A stretch of 64,000 bases of DNA from Alphaproteobacteria bacterium (GTDB taxonomy: Bacteria; Pseudomonadota; Alphaproteobacteria; Micropepsales; Micropepsaceae): NCBI GenBank assembly GCA_947465395.1, contig CANIAL010000001.1, positions 1 to 64,000 of the forward strand, in the 5' to 3' direction. The position numbers and the translations under genes were made by a program. This document shows positions 36,009 through 44,656 of the stretch, piece after piece (the stretch's first letter is position 1; every line of letters starts with the position of its first letter). The notes under the pieces are model-generated. The model was not told the origin of the DNA and did not search any database. It was given only the letters and a program-made list of their open reading frames with translations.

Positions 36009-36578
36009 GTGAGCGCGTATACCGGCACCGAACCTTTCGTCTTGTGGCCCGGCGTCTTCAGCGATGCCGAGCTGGACAGGATCGTCGCCTATGGCGACGC
36101 GCTGCAGCTTCATGACGCCACGGTGAAGACCGCGACTACCGCCGAAGGTCTCAACAGCGTGCGCAGCACCAAGGTAGCGTTTTTCGACCAGGTGCCGGAT
36201 ATCAAATGGCTCTATGAAAAAATGTCGAACATCGTGTTCGAGCTGAACCGAAAGACGTACCAGTTCGAATTGTTCGGCATGGAGCGGTTCCAGTACACGG
36301 TCTATAATCAGGGCGGCCAGGATCATTATGGCTGGCACATGGACCAAGGCCACACCAAAAGCCCGCGCAAGCTGTCCCTGGTGCTGCAACTGTCGGCGCC
36401 GACGGATTACGAAGGCTGCAATCTGGAAATCCAGCCATCGGCGAAAGTCGAAACCATGCCGCGGGAGCGCGGCACCTTGGTGGCGTTCCCATCCTATATC
36501 GTGCACCGGGTGACGCCCATCCAATCGGGCGTCCGGCGTTCGCTGGTGATCTGGTGCAACGGGCCGCGCTTTCGCTGA
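36009..36578 (+). CDS. 2-Oxoglutarate/Fe(II)-dependent oxygenase, PKHD-type
   Basis: The 189-residue protein has the double-stranded beta-helix iron site: HYGWHMDQGH near residues 107-116 supplies the His-x-Asp pair, IVHRVTPIQSG near 165 supplies the distal His, and VRRSLVIW supplies the Arg that binds 2-oxoglutarate. FERFQYT-like packing (MERFQYTVYNQGG) precedes the site, as in PKHD hydroxylases such as PiuC/YbiX. The start is GTG at 36009, four bases after the PhzF-like stop, so the genes are probably co-transcribed. The substrate is unknown. Confidence 0.85.
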   Translation: MSAYTGTEPFVLWPGVFSDAELDRIVAYGDALQLHDATVKTATTAEGLNSVRSTKVAFFDQVPDIKWLYEKMSNIVFELNRKTYQFELFGMERFQYTVYNQGGQDHYGWHMDQGHTKSPRKLSLVLQLSAPTDYEGCNLEIQPSAKVETMPRERGTLVAFPSYIVHRVTPIQSGVRRSLVIWCNGPRFR

Positions 36579-36962
36579 ACCTTTGCGGGGGCGGGCAGGG
36601 CTTGATGGCTGTGGATGCAGTGCAATACGAACCGATCTCCGCCAAAAATCCCCTTCTAACAAGAAAAATACCAGGAAATTTCAGAAATTTAGACATGAAG
36701 CCAGGTTTCTCTGGCAAAAAGTGATTCTAGTTCAATAGGTTGTTGCGAAATTTCCTACGCGGCGTATCACGGGTGTGAATTTCGATATCAGGGAGCTGGC
36801 TCCTCTGCATCAGGTAGAAAATGTCAGAAGTGCCTCGGCGGCGGAGCGCGCAACTCTTGAAATGGACTGGCGCGGATAAATGACCCACGTGGCGGCTGGT
36901 AATAGTGGGGTGGTGCGGCTAGAGTTTTCCCAACTTACAAAAACTCGATGGGGGGTTCGCCT
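36579..36962. other. AT-richer intergenic gap upstream of ggt
   Basis: This is a 384-base stretch without a convincing gene and visibly richer in A/T than its surroundings from about 36640. It contains a 10-bp inverted pair, AGGAAATTTC (36673-36682) with GAAATTTCCT (36747-36756), and a small CCAG/CTGG hairpin at 36701-36714. The G-run GGGGGG at 36951-36956 is the ribosome binding site for ggt. No clear promoter boxes are seen. Confidence 0.5.
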
Positions 36963-38714
36963 ATGCGTCGTATCTTAAGCGCCTTGACCGGTCTGTCTTT
37001 CCTGCTGACGCCGACACTCGGCATCGCGGCACCGTCTGCCAATCCAAACGTCACCGAATTCAATGGCGCCGTCGTGGCCCAGAAATTTCCGCCGCCGGTG
37101 GAAGCGCTCAACGGTATGGTGGTGAGCTCCAGCCATTACGCAAGTCAGGTTGGAGCCGACATTCTCAAGGCAGGCGGCAACGCCGTAGACGCGGCGGTGG
37201 CGGTTGGCTATGCGCAGGCTGTAACGCATTCCTCCGCTGGCAATATTGGCGGCGGCGGATTCGCCACGATCCATCTCGCCAATGGCAAGGACACATTTAT
37301 CAACTTTCGTGAGAAAGCTCCGGAAGCCGCCAAGTCCACTATGTATCAGGACGCCAAGGGCGACGTGATCCCCGGCCTCTCCACCCGTGGCCATCTGGCG
37401 GTTGGCGTCCCTGGCTCGGTGATGGGCATGGAACGGATGCTGAAGGAATATGGCACCATGACCCGCGCTCAGGTGATGGCGCCGGCGATCAAGCTCGCCG
37501 AAGAGGGCTATGTGCTACGGGATAGCGATGCGGGCGCTTTTAGCAATGCCAAGAACTTTGAGGGCCAGCCCAATGTCGCGGCCATTTTTCTCAACAATGG
37601 CCGGCCCTGGAAAGCCGGCGATCGCTTCGTTCAGAAGCAACTTGCCGCAACGCTGAAGGAGATTTCGGCGCAGGGGCCCGATGTTTTCTACAAAGGCGAC
37701 ATCGCGGAGCGCGTGGTCACGGCGTCCAAGGCCAATGGCGGCATCCTCACGATGAGAGATTTTGCCGATTACACCGCCACAGAAAGCGCGCCGCTCTACT
37801 GCATCTATCGCGGTTTTCGGATCATCTCCTCGCCCCCGCCGTCGTCCGGTGGAGCTTCTATGTGCGAGATACTCAACATCCTGTCCGGCTATCCGATGAA
37901 CAAGATGTCGGCGCATTCCGCCAAGAGCGTGCATTTGATGGTGGAAGCGATGCGCCACGCCTATGTCGACCGGAATTTCTCACTGGGCGATCCCACCTTC
38001 ATCAAAAATCCCATCGAAAAACTTTTGTCGAATAATCATGCAGCCGGCATTCGGGCCAAGATCGACCCCGTCAACCCGACGCCGTCATCGGAAATCAGTA
38101 CTGGCGCAGTGCTGCATGAAAATAACGAGACCACACATTATTCCGTAGTCGACAAGGACGGCAACGCTGTTTCCGTCACCTATACCCTCAATGGCAACTT
38201 TGGGGCGCAAGTGATTGCGGGAGATACGGGCTTTTTCCTGAACGACGAGATGGATGACTTCACTTCCAAGGTGGGCGCGCCCAACATGTTTGGTCTGGTT
38301 CAGGGCGAAAATAACTCGATCCAGCCCGGCAAGCGTCCACTCTCCTCTATGGCTCCAACCATCATTACCAAGAATGGCCAGGTCTTCATGGTGACGGGCA
38401 GTCCGGGCGGTTCACGCATCATTACCATCACGCTTGAATCTATCCTCAACGTGATCGACCACAACATGGACCTGAAGGCCGCAGTGGACACGCCGCGCAT
38501 CCACCACCAGTGGATGCCCGACACCGTCTATGTCGAACCCAATGCTATAACGCCTTCCGTGAAGAAGGAGCTGGAAGCAGCTGGTTATAATTTCACCGAG
38601 AACAGAAGCTGGGGCTCTGTCGAAGCTATTATGGTCGGCATCAAAAACGGAAAACGCGTGCTCTATGGCGCCAATGATGACCGCGATCTCCCTAGTGCCG
38701 CCGTTGGCTACTAA
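36963..38714 (+). CDS. ggt: Gamma-glutamyltranspeptidase
   Basis: This exported enzyme cleaves the gamma-glutamyl bond of glutathione and related compounds in the periplasm. The 583-residue precursor has a signal peptide (MRRILSALTGLSFLLTPTLG, cleavage near residue 24). Autoprocessing should occur before Thr390 in NNETTHYSVVDKDGNAVS; E. coli cuts before Thr391. PLSSMAPTI and GSPGGSRI line the gamma-glutamyl site near 465 and 485. I prefer the ATG at 36963 over 36948 because GGGGGG precedes it. Codon use is less GC-biased than in neighbours (many AAT, AAA, TAT), which together with the flanking remnant suggests acquisition. Confidence 0.93.
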   Translation: MRRILSALTGLSFLLTPTLGIAAPSANPNVTEFNGAVVAQKFPPPVEALNGMVVSSSHYASQVGADILKAGGNAVDAAVAVGYAQAVTHSSAGNIGGGGFATIHLANGKDTFINFREKAPEAAKSTMYQDAKGDVIPGLSTRGHLAVGVPGSVMGMERMLKEYGTMTRAQVMAPAIKLAEEGYVLRDSDAGAFSNAKNFEGQPNVAAIFLNNGRPWKAGDRFVQKQLAATLKEISAQGPDVFYKGDIAERVVTASKANGGILTMRDFADYTATESAPLYCIYRGFRIISSPPPSSGGASMCEILNILSGYPMNKMSAHSAKSVHLMVEAMRHAYVDRNFSLGDPTFIKNPIEKLLSNNHAAGIRAKIDPVNPTPSSEISTGAVLHENNETTHYSVVDKDGNAVSVTYTLNGNFGAQVIAGDTGFFLNDEMDDFTSKVGAPNMFGLVQGENNSIQPGKRPLSSMAPTIITKNGQVFMVTGSPGGSRIITITLESILNVIDHNMDLKAAVDTPRIHHQWMPDTVYVEPNAITPSVKKELEAAGYNFTENRSWGSVEAIMVGIKNGKRVLYGANDDRDLPSAAVGY

Positions 38715-38735
38715 GTAATCACTATATGCAGGACG

Positions 38736-38772
38736 CACGGGCAGCGTGGGCTACGCCCTGCGCTTGCCCGTG
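38736..38772 (+). terminator. Hairpin after ggt (CACGGGC...GCCCGTG)
   Basis: The outer stem CACGGGC (38736-38742) pairs with GCCCGTG (38766-38772). The inner AGCG/CGCT and GGGC/GCCC steps also pair around a TAC loop. There is no T-run after it, so it may be an extragenic palindrome rather than a classic terminator. A sequence-related hairpin lies after the DUF72 gene. Confidence 0.45.
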
Positions 38773-38873
38773 ATCTGACGGGTGATTTGTACCAGTGCGA
38801 TAGAGAGACTGTGGCATTGAAAGGCCTCTGACCTGACAGGATTTTTGTATCAAGGCAGTTTCTATCAATTCTA

Positions 38874-39236
38874 TTGTTACAAAAAGACCCGGTCAGGTCA
38901 TGGTTTGCGATGCTGAGAGATCGAATTGCAGCGCGCGCGCCGGCATCGAACCAGGACGTGAACCTCATCAAAGCCATCGTGCGTGCGAACAAGTGGTTTG
39001 CCATGCTGAGAGATCGAGAAGTGAAATCCATCTCTGATCTTGCAAAGAAGGAACGCGTCTCCAGAACTTACTTAAGCCGATTGGTGCCGCTCGCGTTGTT
39101 GGCACCAGATATCACCGAGACCATCCTCGAGGGGCGCCAGCCCGTTGATCTATCCATGGAGCGGTTGTTCTCACTGATGCCTCTGCCGCTCAGCTGGGTT
39201 GAGCAGAGATCCGTATTGGGATTTTCGGCGCGTTAA
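38874..39236 (+). pseudogene. Recombinase/resolvase C-terminal remnant
   Basis: This 120-residue frame includes VNLIKAIVRANKWFAMLRD, ISDLAKKERVSRTYLSRLVP, LALLAPDITETILEGRQPVD and LPLSWVEQRSVLGF. This matches the C-terminal part of the site-specific recombinase-like proteins common on alphaproteobacterial mobile elements; I recognise the segment from that family. The N-terminal catalytic domain is missing. The first residues carry a duplicated WFAMLRDR from an in-frame 24-base direct repeat. It is therefore a decayed fragment. It lies between ggt and a tRNA-Gln gene, a usual place for integration. The helix-turn-helix (SISDLAKKERVSRTYLSRL) is intact. Confidence 0.65.
38901..39017. repeat. 24-base direct repeat, 93 bases apart
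   Basis: TGGTTTGCGATGCTGAGAGA at 38901 and TGGTTTGCCATGCTGAGAGA at 38994, each followed by TCGA, match in 23 of 24 positions. The 93-base offset keeps the reading frame, so WFAMLRDR is encoded twice. Only the second copy sits in the normal place of the recombinase domain. Confidence 0.75.
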
Positions 39237-39504
39237 CCCATTACTCTCAGATCTGGCCGTGAGCCCACCAAAGTGATCGTTCACTTGAGCTAAATTCGAC
39301 CACTTTCGATCATCATTTGCCGATCGCGCGATCTGACACTGCCACTGGAAAAAGGGCCTCCGGAGAAAAACCCGGGTGCTCGCCCCAAAGTGGTCTCTCG
39401 TCGACCAAAACAGTGGCGCAAAACGCCTTTGTCCGGAGACAAGGCTCTGAAACTTCGCGGCTATTTTGGAGAGCTGGAGAATGCGGTTTGGAGAGCAAAC
39501 TCGG
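39237..39504. other. Gap between recombinase remnant and tRNA-Gln
   Basis: A + strand frame stays open from about 39321 into the tRNA and reads like degraded protein sequence (LPLEKGPPEKNPGARPK, then WRKTPLSGDKALKLRGYFGE and LENAVWRANS). It has no good start and runs into the tRNA, so it cannot be a functional gene as it stands. It may be more of the same integrated remnant. The opposite strand shows nothing convincing. Confidence 0.35.
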
Positions 39505-39578
39505 TGGCTGGGGGACTAGGATTCGAACCTAGACAGGCAGAGTCAGAGTCTGCAGTCCTACCGTTAGACGATCCCCCA
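39505..39578 (-). tRNA. tRNA-Gln (anticodon CUG)
   Basis: The gene is read on the minus strand. The acceptor TGGGGGA pairs with TCCCCCA, and the discriminator G is followed by an encoded CCA (39505-39507). The D arm is GTCT/GGAC with an AACGGTA loop. The anticodon stem GCAGA/TCTGC holds the loop CTCTGAC, giving anticodon CTG. The T arm is CTAGG-TTCGAAT-CCTAG. It is 74 bases including CCA and all stems pair. It decodes CAG, and in alphaproteobacteria it is probably charged through Glu-tRNA-Gln and GatCAB. Confidence 0.95.
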
Positions 39579-39748
39579 ACAGGATCAATGGCTTATGGCA
39601 AGAGCGGCAGGACTGCCGTCTGGTCCTTGGGCCAGGATGCTTGCCTAATCTAATCCCCATCCGTCTTCAAGCGGTTAAGGGTTCCCCGCCCTTTTCCTTG
39701 TGCGTCCGCCCCTTTAGCGTGGCGGGCAGTCTTTAAGGGGATTGGGCC

Positions 39749-40660
39749 ATGAACCGTTCGCTGCTTTTGCTTGCCGGATTTGCGCTGCTGCTGGCCGCGC
39801 CCGCCGCCGCGCAAGCGCCAAAACCCGAAGCTACCTCGCTGTTCGGAAAGCCACTTTATTCCAATCCGCCTTCCGCTGATGCGCTGGCGAAATACGAAGC
39901 GGCCAGGAAAGATTACGAGGCCGATCCCAAAAGCGCCGACAAGCTGATCTGGTATGGGCGGCGCACTGCCTATCTGGGGCGCTTCAACGACGCCATCGCC
40001 ATTTTCAGCGAGGGCGTGAAGAAATTTCCAGCCGACGCGCGCATCCTGCGCCATCGCGGCCACCGCTACGTCACCACCCGCCAGCTCGACAATGCCATTG
40101 CCGACCTGACAAAGGCGCATGCGATGATCGCGGGAAAGAAGGACGAAGTGGAGCCGGACGGCGCCCCCAATGCGCAGAACATTCCCGTCTCAACCCTGAA
40201 CGGCAATATCCGCTATCACCTGGCGCTGGCCTATTACTTGAAACATGACTGGGCCAAGGCCAAGCCAATTTACGAAGAAGACCTGAAAGCGGGCGGTCAT
40301 GACGACCAGCGCATCGCGGATTCCTATTGGTATTATTCGGTCCTCCGTCGCATGGGGCAGGAAAAAGAAGCTGCCGCCTTCCTGAAATCCATTCCGCCCA
40401 AGTTGAACCTCATCGAAGGCGAGCCTTACATGCGCGTGGTGCGCCTGGCGCGCCATGACATCACCGAGGCGCAAGCCATGGGCGATGGCCCCAAGGGTGC
40501 GACCAGCCCGGCGGTGGCTTACGGCATCGCCAACTGGCACCTCTATTCTGGCGACAGGGCGGGCGCGGAAAAGCGGATGCGCGAGCTTGTGGCGGGCAAA
40601 AGCTGGGGCGATTTCGGCTTCATCGCCGCCGAGTCTGACCTTGCCGCAGGGCTAAAATAG
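39749..40660 (+). CDS. Exported tetratricopeptide-repeat protein
   Basis: The 303-residue protein has a signal peptide (MNRSLLLLAGFALLLAAPAA, cleavage after AQA near residue 24). The mature part is helical with TPR-like pairs: KLIWYGRRTAYLGRFNDAIA near residues 70-89, DARILRHRGHRYVTTRQLDN near 97-116, YHLALAYYLKHDWAKAKPIY near 152-171, and a pair around WYYSVLRRMGQEKEAA. TPR proteins mediate protein contacts; no enzymatic motif is seen. The ATG at 39749 follows TTTAAGGGG. The gene stands alone, and I do not recognise a named family. Confidence 0.75.
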   Translation: MNRSLLLLAGFALLLAAPAAAQAPKPEATSLFGKPLYSNPPSADALAKYEAARKDYEADPKSADKLIWYGRRTAYLGRFNDAIAIFSEGVKKFPADARILRHRGHRYVTTRQLDNAIADLTKAHAMIAGKKDEVEPDGAPNAQNIPVSTLNGNIRYHLALAYYLKHDWAKAKPIYEEDLKAGGHDDQRIADSYWYYSVLRRMGQEKEAAAFLKSIPPKLNLIEGEPYMRVVRLARHDITEAQAMGDGPKGATSPAVAYGIANWHLYSGDRAGAEKRMRELVAGKSWGDFGFIAAESDLAAGLK

Positions 40661-40784
40661 CAAGGCCATTATTTCACTGGCATATCAAGTTATTAGCAGC
40701 GAAAAGCGGCGTTAAACAGCCCTTTTCCTTGCGCCGGCCTCCCCGCACCTTTATGCGTGGCCGCCAAGGTTCCCGCCCGCCCAT

Positions 40785-41813
40785 TTGATTCGTATCAGGA
40801 GGTTCCCCCTGAACCGCCCGGCCCGCAAAGCCAGAGCAGAAAGTCCGGCCCCATTGGGCCCGCTGCTGGCCGTGCTGGACCTTGGCACCAACAACTGCCG
40901 GCTGCTGATCGCGCGGCCCGCGGCAAACGGGTTCAGTGTGGTGGATTCCTTCTCGCGCATTGTGCGACTGGGCGAAGGCGTCGGCGCCAGCGGGATACTG
41001 TCGGAAGCCGCCATCACCCGCACGGTCGCCGCCTTGAAAGTGTGCGCCCAGCGCATCGCCAAGCACAAGGTGACGCATGTGCGCGCCTATGCCACCCAGG
41101 CCGCGCGCCAGGCTGGCAATACAGAAACACTGGTGACGCGTGCGCGCATCGAAGCCGGGATTGAATTGTCCGTGATTAGCGCACAAGCGGAAGCCGATCT
41201 GGCGGCTTTGGGCTGCGCGCCCCTGATCGGGCGCAAATATCAGGGCGGCCTGATTTTCGATATTGGCGGCGGCTCCACAGAGATTGTCTGGCTGCATCGC
41301 AAGGACAGCGTGCTGGAAACGCGGCTGGCGGAATCGCTGGCGGTGGGCGTGGTCTCGCTGGCCGAGGAATATGGCCCGGCATCGCAGACCCATGCCGGGT
41401 TCGAGAAAATGCGCACTGCCATGATCCGCGCCTTCCAGCCGCTTGCTGACAAGACGAAAAACTTCGATCCGGCGCGCGAGCATCTGCTGGGTACCTCCGG
41501 CACCGTCACCACGCTTGCCGCCATCGCCATGAAATTGCCGCGCTACAACCGCGCCCGGGTGGACGCGAGCTGGCATGACACAAAGAACCTGTTGGCGGTG
41601 GTGGAGCGCATTTCGCGCCTGGACACGGCGGCGCTGGCCAGGATTGGCGCCATCGGCGCGGAGCGCGCGGATCTGATGCTGTCCGGTTCTGCCATATTCG
41701 CGGCCATCTGCCATCTGTGGCCCAGCGCCATGCTGCGGGTGGCGGATAGGGGCCTGCGAGAAGGCATGCTGCGCCAGCTCGAAATCGAATTGAACGTGAA
41801 GGAGCCGGCGTGA
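40785..41813 (+). CDS. ppx: Ppx/GppA-family phosphatase
   Basis: It is an exopolyphosphatase or guanosine-pentaphosphate phosphohydrolase of the actin-like ATPase superfamily. It shows phosphate-1 motif AVLDLGTNNCRLLIARP near residues 29-45, phosphate-2 motif FDIGGGSTEIVW near 159-170, and LLGTSGTVTTLAAI near 235. Ppx and GppA cannot be separated here. The annotated start is TTG at 40785, giving 342 residues. However, a perfect AGGAGG (40797-40802) lies inside the frame, six bases before a CTG codon at 40809, so translation may begin there. The stop overlaps the rlmE start (GTGA); ppx-rlmE is a recurrent alphaproteobacterial pair. Confidence 0.88.
   Translation: MIRIRRFPLNRPARKARAESPAPLGPLLAVLDLGTNNCRLLIARPAANGFSVVDSFSRIVRLGEGVGASGILSEAAITRTVAALKVCAQRIAKHKVTHVRAYATQAARQAGNTETLVTRARIEAGIELSVISAQAEADLAALGCAPLIGRKYQGGLIFDIGGGSTEIVWLHRKDSVLETRLAESLAVGVVSLAEEYGPASQTHAGFEKMRTAMIRAFQPLADKTKNFDPAREHLLGTSGTVTTLAAIAMKLPRYNRARVDASWHDTKNLLAVVERISRLDTAALARIGAIGAERADLMLSGSAIFAAICHLWPSAMLRVADRGLREGMLRQLEIELNVKEPA
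40797..40802 (+). promoter_or_regulatory. Perfect Shine-Dalgarno AGGAGG pointing to a CTG start of ppx
   Basis: AGGAGG is followed after six bases by CTG (40809-40811), then AACCGCCCGGCC. No ATG or GTG lies within useful distance. The only other candidate is the TTG at 40785, 12 bases upstream of this site and without its own ribosome binding site. Confidence 0.5.
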
Positions 41814-42475
41814 AACCGGCAGGCACATCCGGCCGCGGCGAAGTGCGGGTCAAGGTGAAGAAGAATCGCGGCCTCAAGCCTTCTTCGCGCGAATGGCTGA
41901 CCCGCCAGCTCAACGATCCCTATGTCAAAGCCGCCAAGGGCGCGGGCTATCGCAGCCGCGCCGCCTTCAAGCTGGTGGAGCTGGACGAGAAATTTCGATT
42001 CCTGAAAAAAGGCGCGCGCATTCTTGATTTGGGTTCGGCCCCCGGCGGCTGGAGCCAGGTGGCCGCCGCCAAGGGCGCCATCGTTGTCGCCGCCGACGTG
42101 CTGGAGATGGAAGGCATGTCGGGCGTCACCTTTTTCCAGCTTGATCTCACCGATGCTGATACGCCGGATATCCTGAAAGACGCGCTGGGCGGTGCAGCCG
42201 ATGCCGTGATCAGCGACATGGCGGCCCCCACCACCGGCCATCGCGGCACGGATCATATCCGCACTCTCGCTTTGGTGGAGATCGCGCTGGAGGTGGCCGA
42301 AGATATGCTGCGGCCCGGGGGCATCTTCGTGGCCAAGCTGTTCCAGGGGGGCGCCACCGGCGCGCTTCTGTCGCGGCTCAAGAAAGGCTTTGCCGAGGTG
42401 AAGCACGTCAAGCCGCCCGCCTCCCGTTCCGATTCCGTTGAACTGTACGTGGTAGCGACCGGCTTTAGAGGCTGA
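41810..42475 (+). CDS. rlmE: 23S rRNA 2'-O-methyltransferase RlmE (FtsJ)
   Basis: It methylates the 2'-OH of U2552 (E. coli numbering) in the 23S rRNA A-loop with S-adenosylmethionine. The 221-residue protein has the K-D-K-E tetrad context: GYRSRAAFKLVELDEKF near residues 46-62, the SAM motif LDLGSAPGGWSQVA near 71-84, SDMAAPTTGHRGTDH near 138-152 and VAKLFQGG near 178. It carries a basic N-terminal extension (RVKVKKNRGLKPSSREWL), as usual in alphaproteobacteria. The GTG at 41810 overlaps the ppx stop. Confidence 0.95.
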   Translation: MKPAGTSGRGEVRVKVKKNRGLKPSSREWLTRQLNDPYVKAAKGAGYRSRAAFKLVELDEKFRFLKKGARILDLGSAPGGWSQVAAAKGAIVVAADVLEMEGMSGVTFFQLDLTDADTPDILKDALGGAADAVISDMAAPTTGHRGTDHIRTLALVEIALEVAEDMLRPGGIFVAKLFQGGATGALLSRLKKGFAEVKHVKPPASRSDSVELYVVATGFRG

Positions 42476-42484
42476 AACAAAAAA

Positions 42485-42508
42485 AGCCCTGCTGTTTCCA
42501 GCAGGGCT
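42485..42508. terminator. Bidirectional rho-independent terminator
   Basis: A perfect 10-bp stem, AGCCCTGCTG (42485-42494) with CAGCAGGGCT (42499-42508), closes a TTTC loop. It is preceded by a run of seven A's, which is a T-run on the minus strand, and followed by CTTCTGTTT. It lies between convergent rlmE and the DUF992 gene and can serve both, more strongly the minus strand. Confidence 0.85.
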
Positions 42509-42545
42509 CTTCTGTTTGCTTCGTTGTTTTTCTGGGGAGAAAAAA

Positions 42546-43025
42546 CTACGGCGCTTCGTGCAGGCTGATGGAGCCGATGCCCGCCGCCACGTTCAAACCC
42601 TTGGAGCCTTCCAGGCTGAGGGGCTGAAGCGCGAACGACTTGTCCAAGCCGCCGATAAGGGCATTGGCCCCGACGCCCAGACCGGCCGTGATCTGCGCGC
42701 TAGCGCCGGCATAGTCACCCGACAGGGCGCCCTTGCGCATGTCGGAGGTGGGCGCAAACACGCCCCAGACCAGCACGCCGCCTTCGGTATAGCCAATGTC
42801 CACGCCGAACTTGGAGATGGAGCCGGTGTAATGCTCGTAATGGCCATTGCCGCGATAGGTGCAGTGCAAGTCCTTGGATGAGCCGAAGATGAAGCCCCAG
42901 CCGCTGGCCACGTTGCAGGTGAGGTCGCCCACGCGGACGCCGTGCGGGGCCGCATCGGCGACGCTGGCAAATGCAAGACCGGCCACGGCAACGGCCACGC
43001 CAGCCATCAAATGAAGATTGCGCAT
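42546..43025 (-). CDS. DUF992 exported protein
   Basis: The 159-residue protein has a signal peptide (MRNLHLMAGVAVAVAGLAFA, cleavage after ADA near residue 26). The mature part begins VRVGDLTCNVASGWGFIFGS, the DUF992 hallmark with its conserved Cys, and continues LHCTYRGNGHYEHYTGSISK and VLVWGVFAPT. The glycine-rich C-terminal half is lipid-binding-protein-like (YAGASAQITAGLGVGANALI). The family is alphaproteobacterial and uncharacterised. The ATG at 43025 follows AAGGAGTTTACT. The start is divergent from guaB. Confidence 0.88.
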   Translation of the reverse strand: MRNLHLMAGVAVAVAGLAFASVADAAPHGVRVGDLTCNVASGWGFIFGSSKDLHCTYRGNGHYEHYTGSISKFGVDIGYTEGGVLVWGVFAPTSDMRKGALSGDYAGASAQITAGLGVGANALIGGLDKSFALQPLSLEGSKGLNVAAGIGSISLHEAP

Positions 43026-43045
43026 AGTAAACTCCTTGGAAATAA

Positions 43046-44656
<1,611 letters not shown>

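Noticed and set aside
39317..39653. Two overlapping ORFs across tRNA-Gln as real genes
   Set aside because: Both run through a structurally perfect tRNA gene and lack start signals; at best they are remnants.
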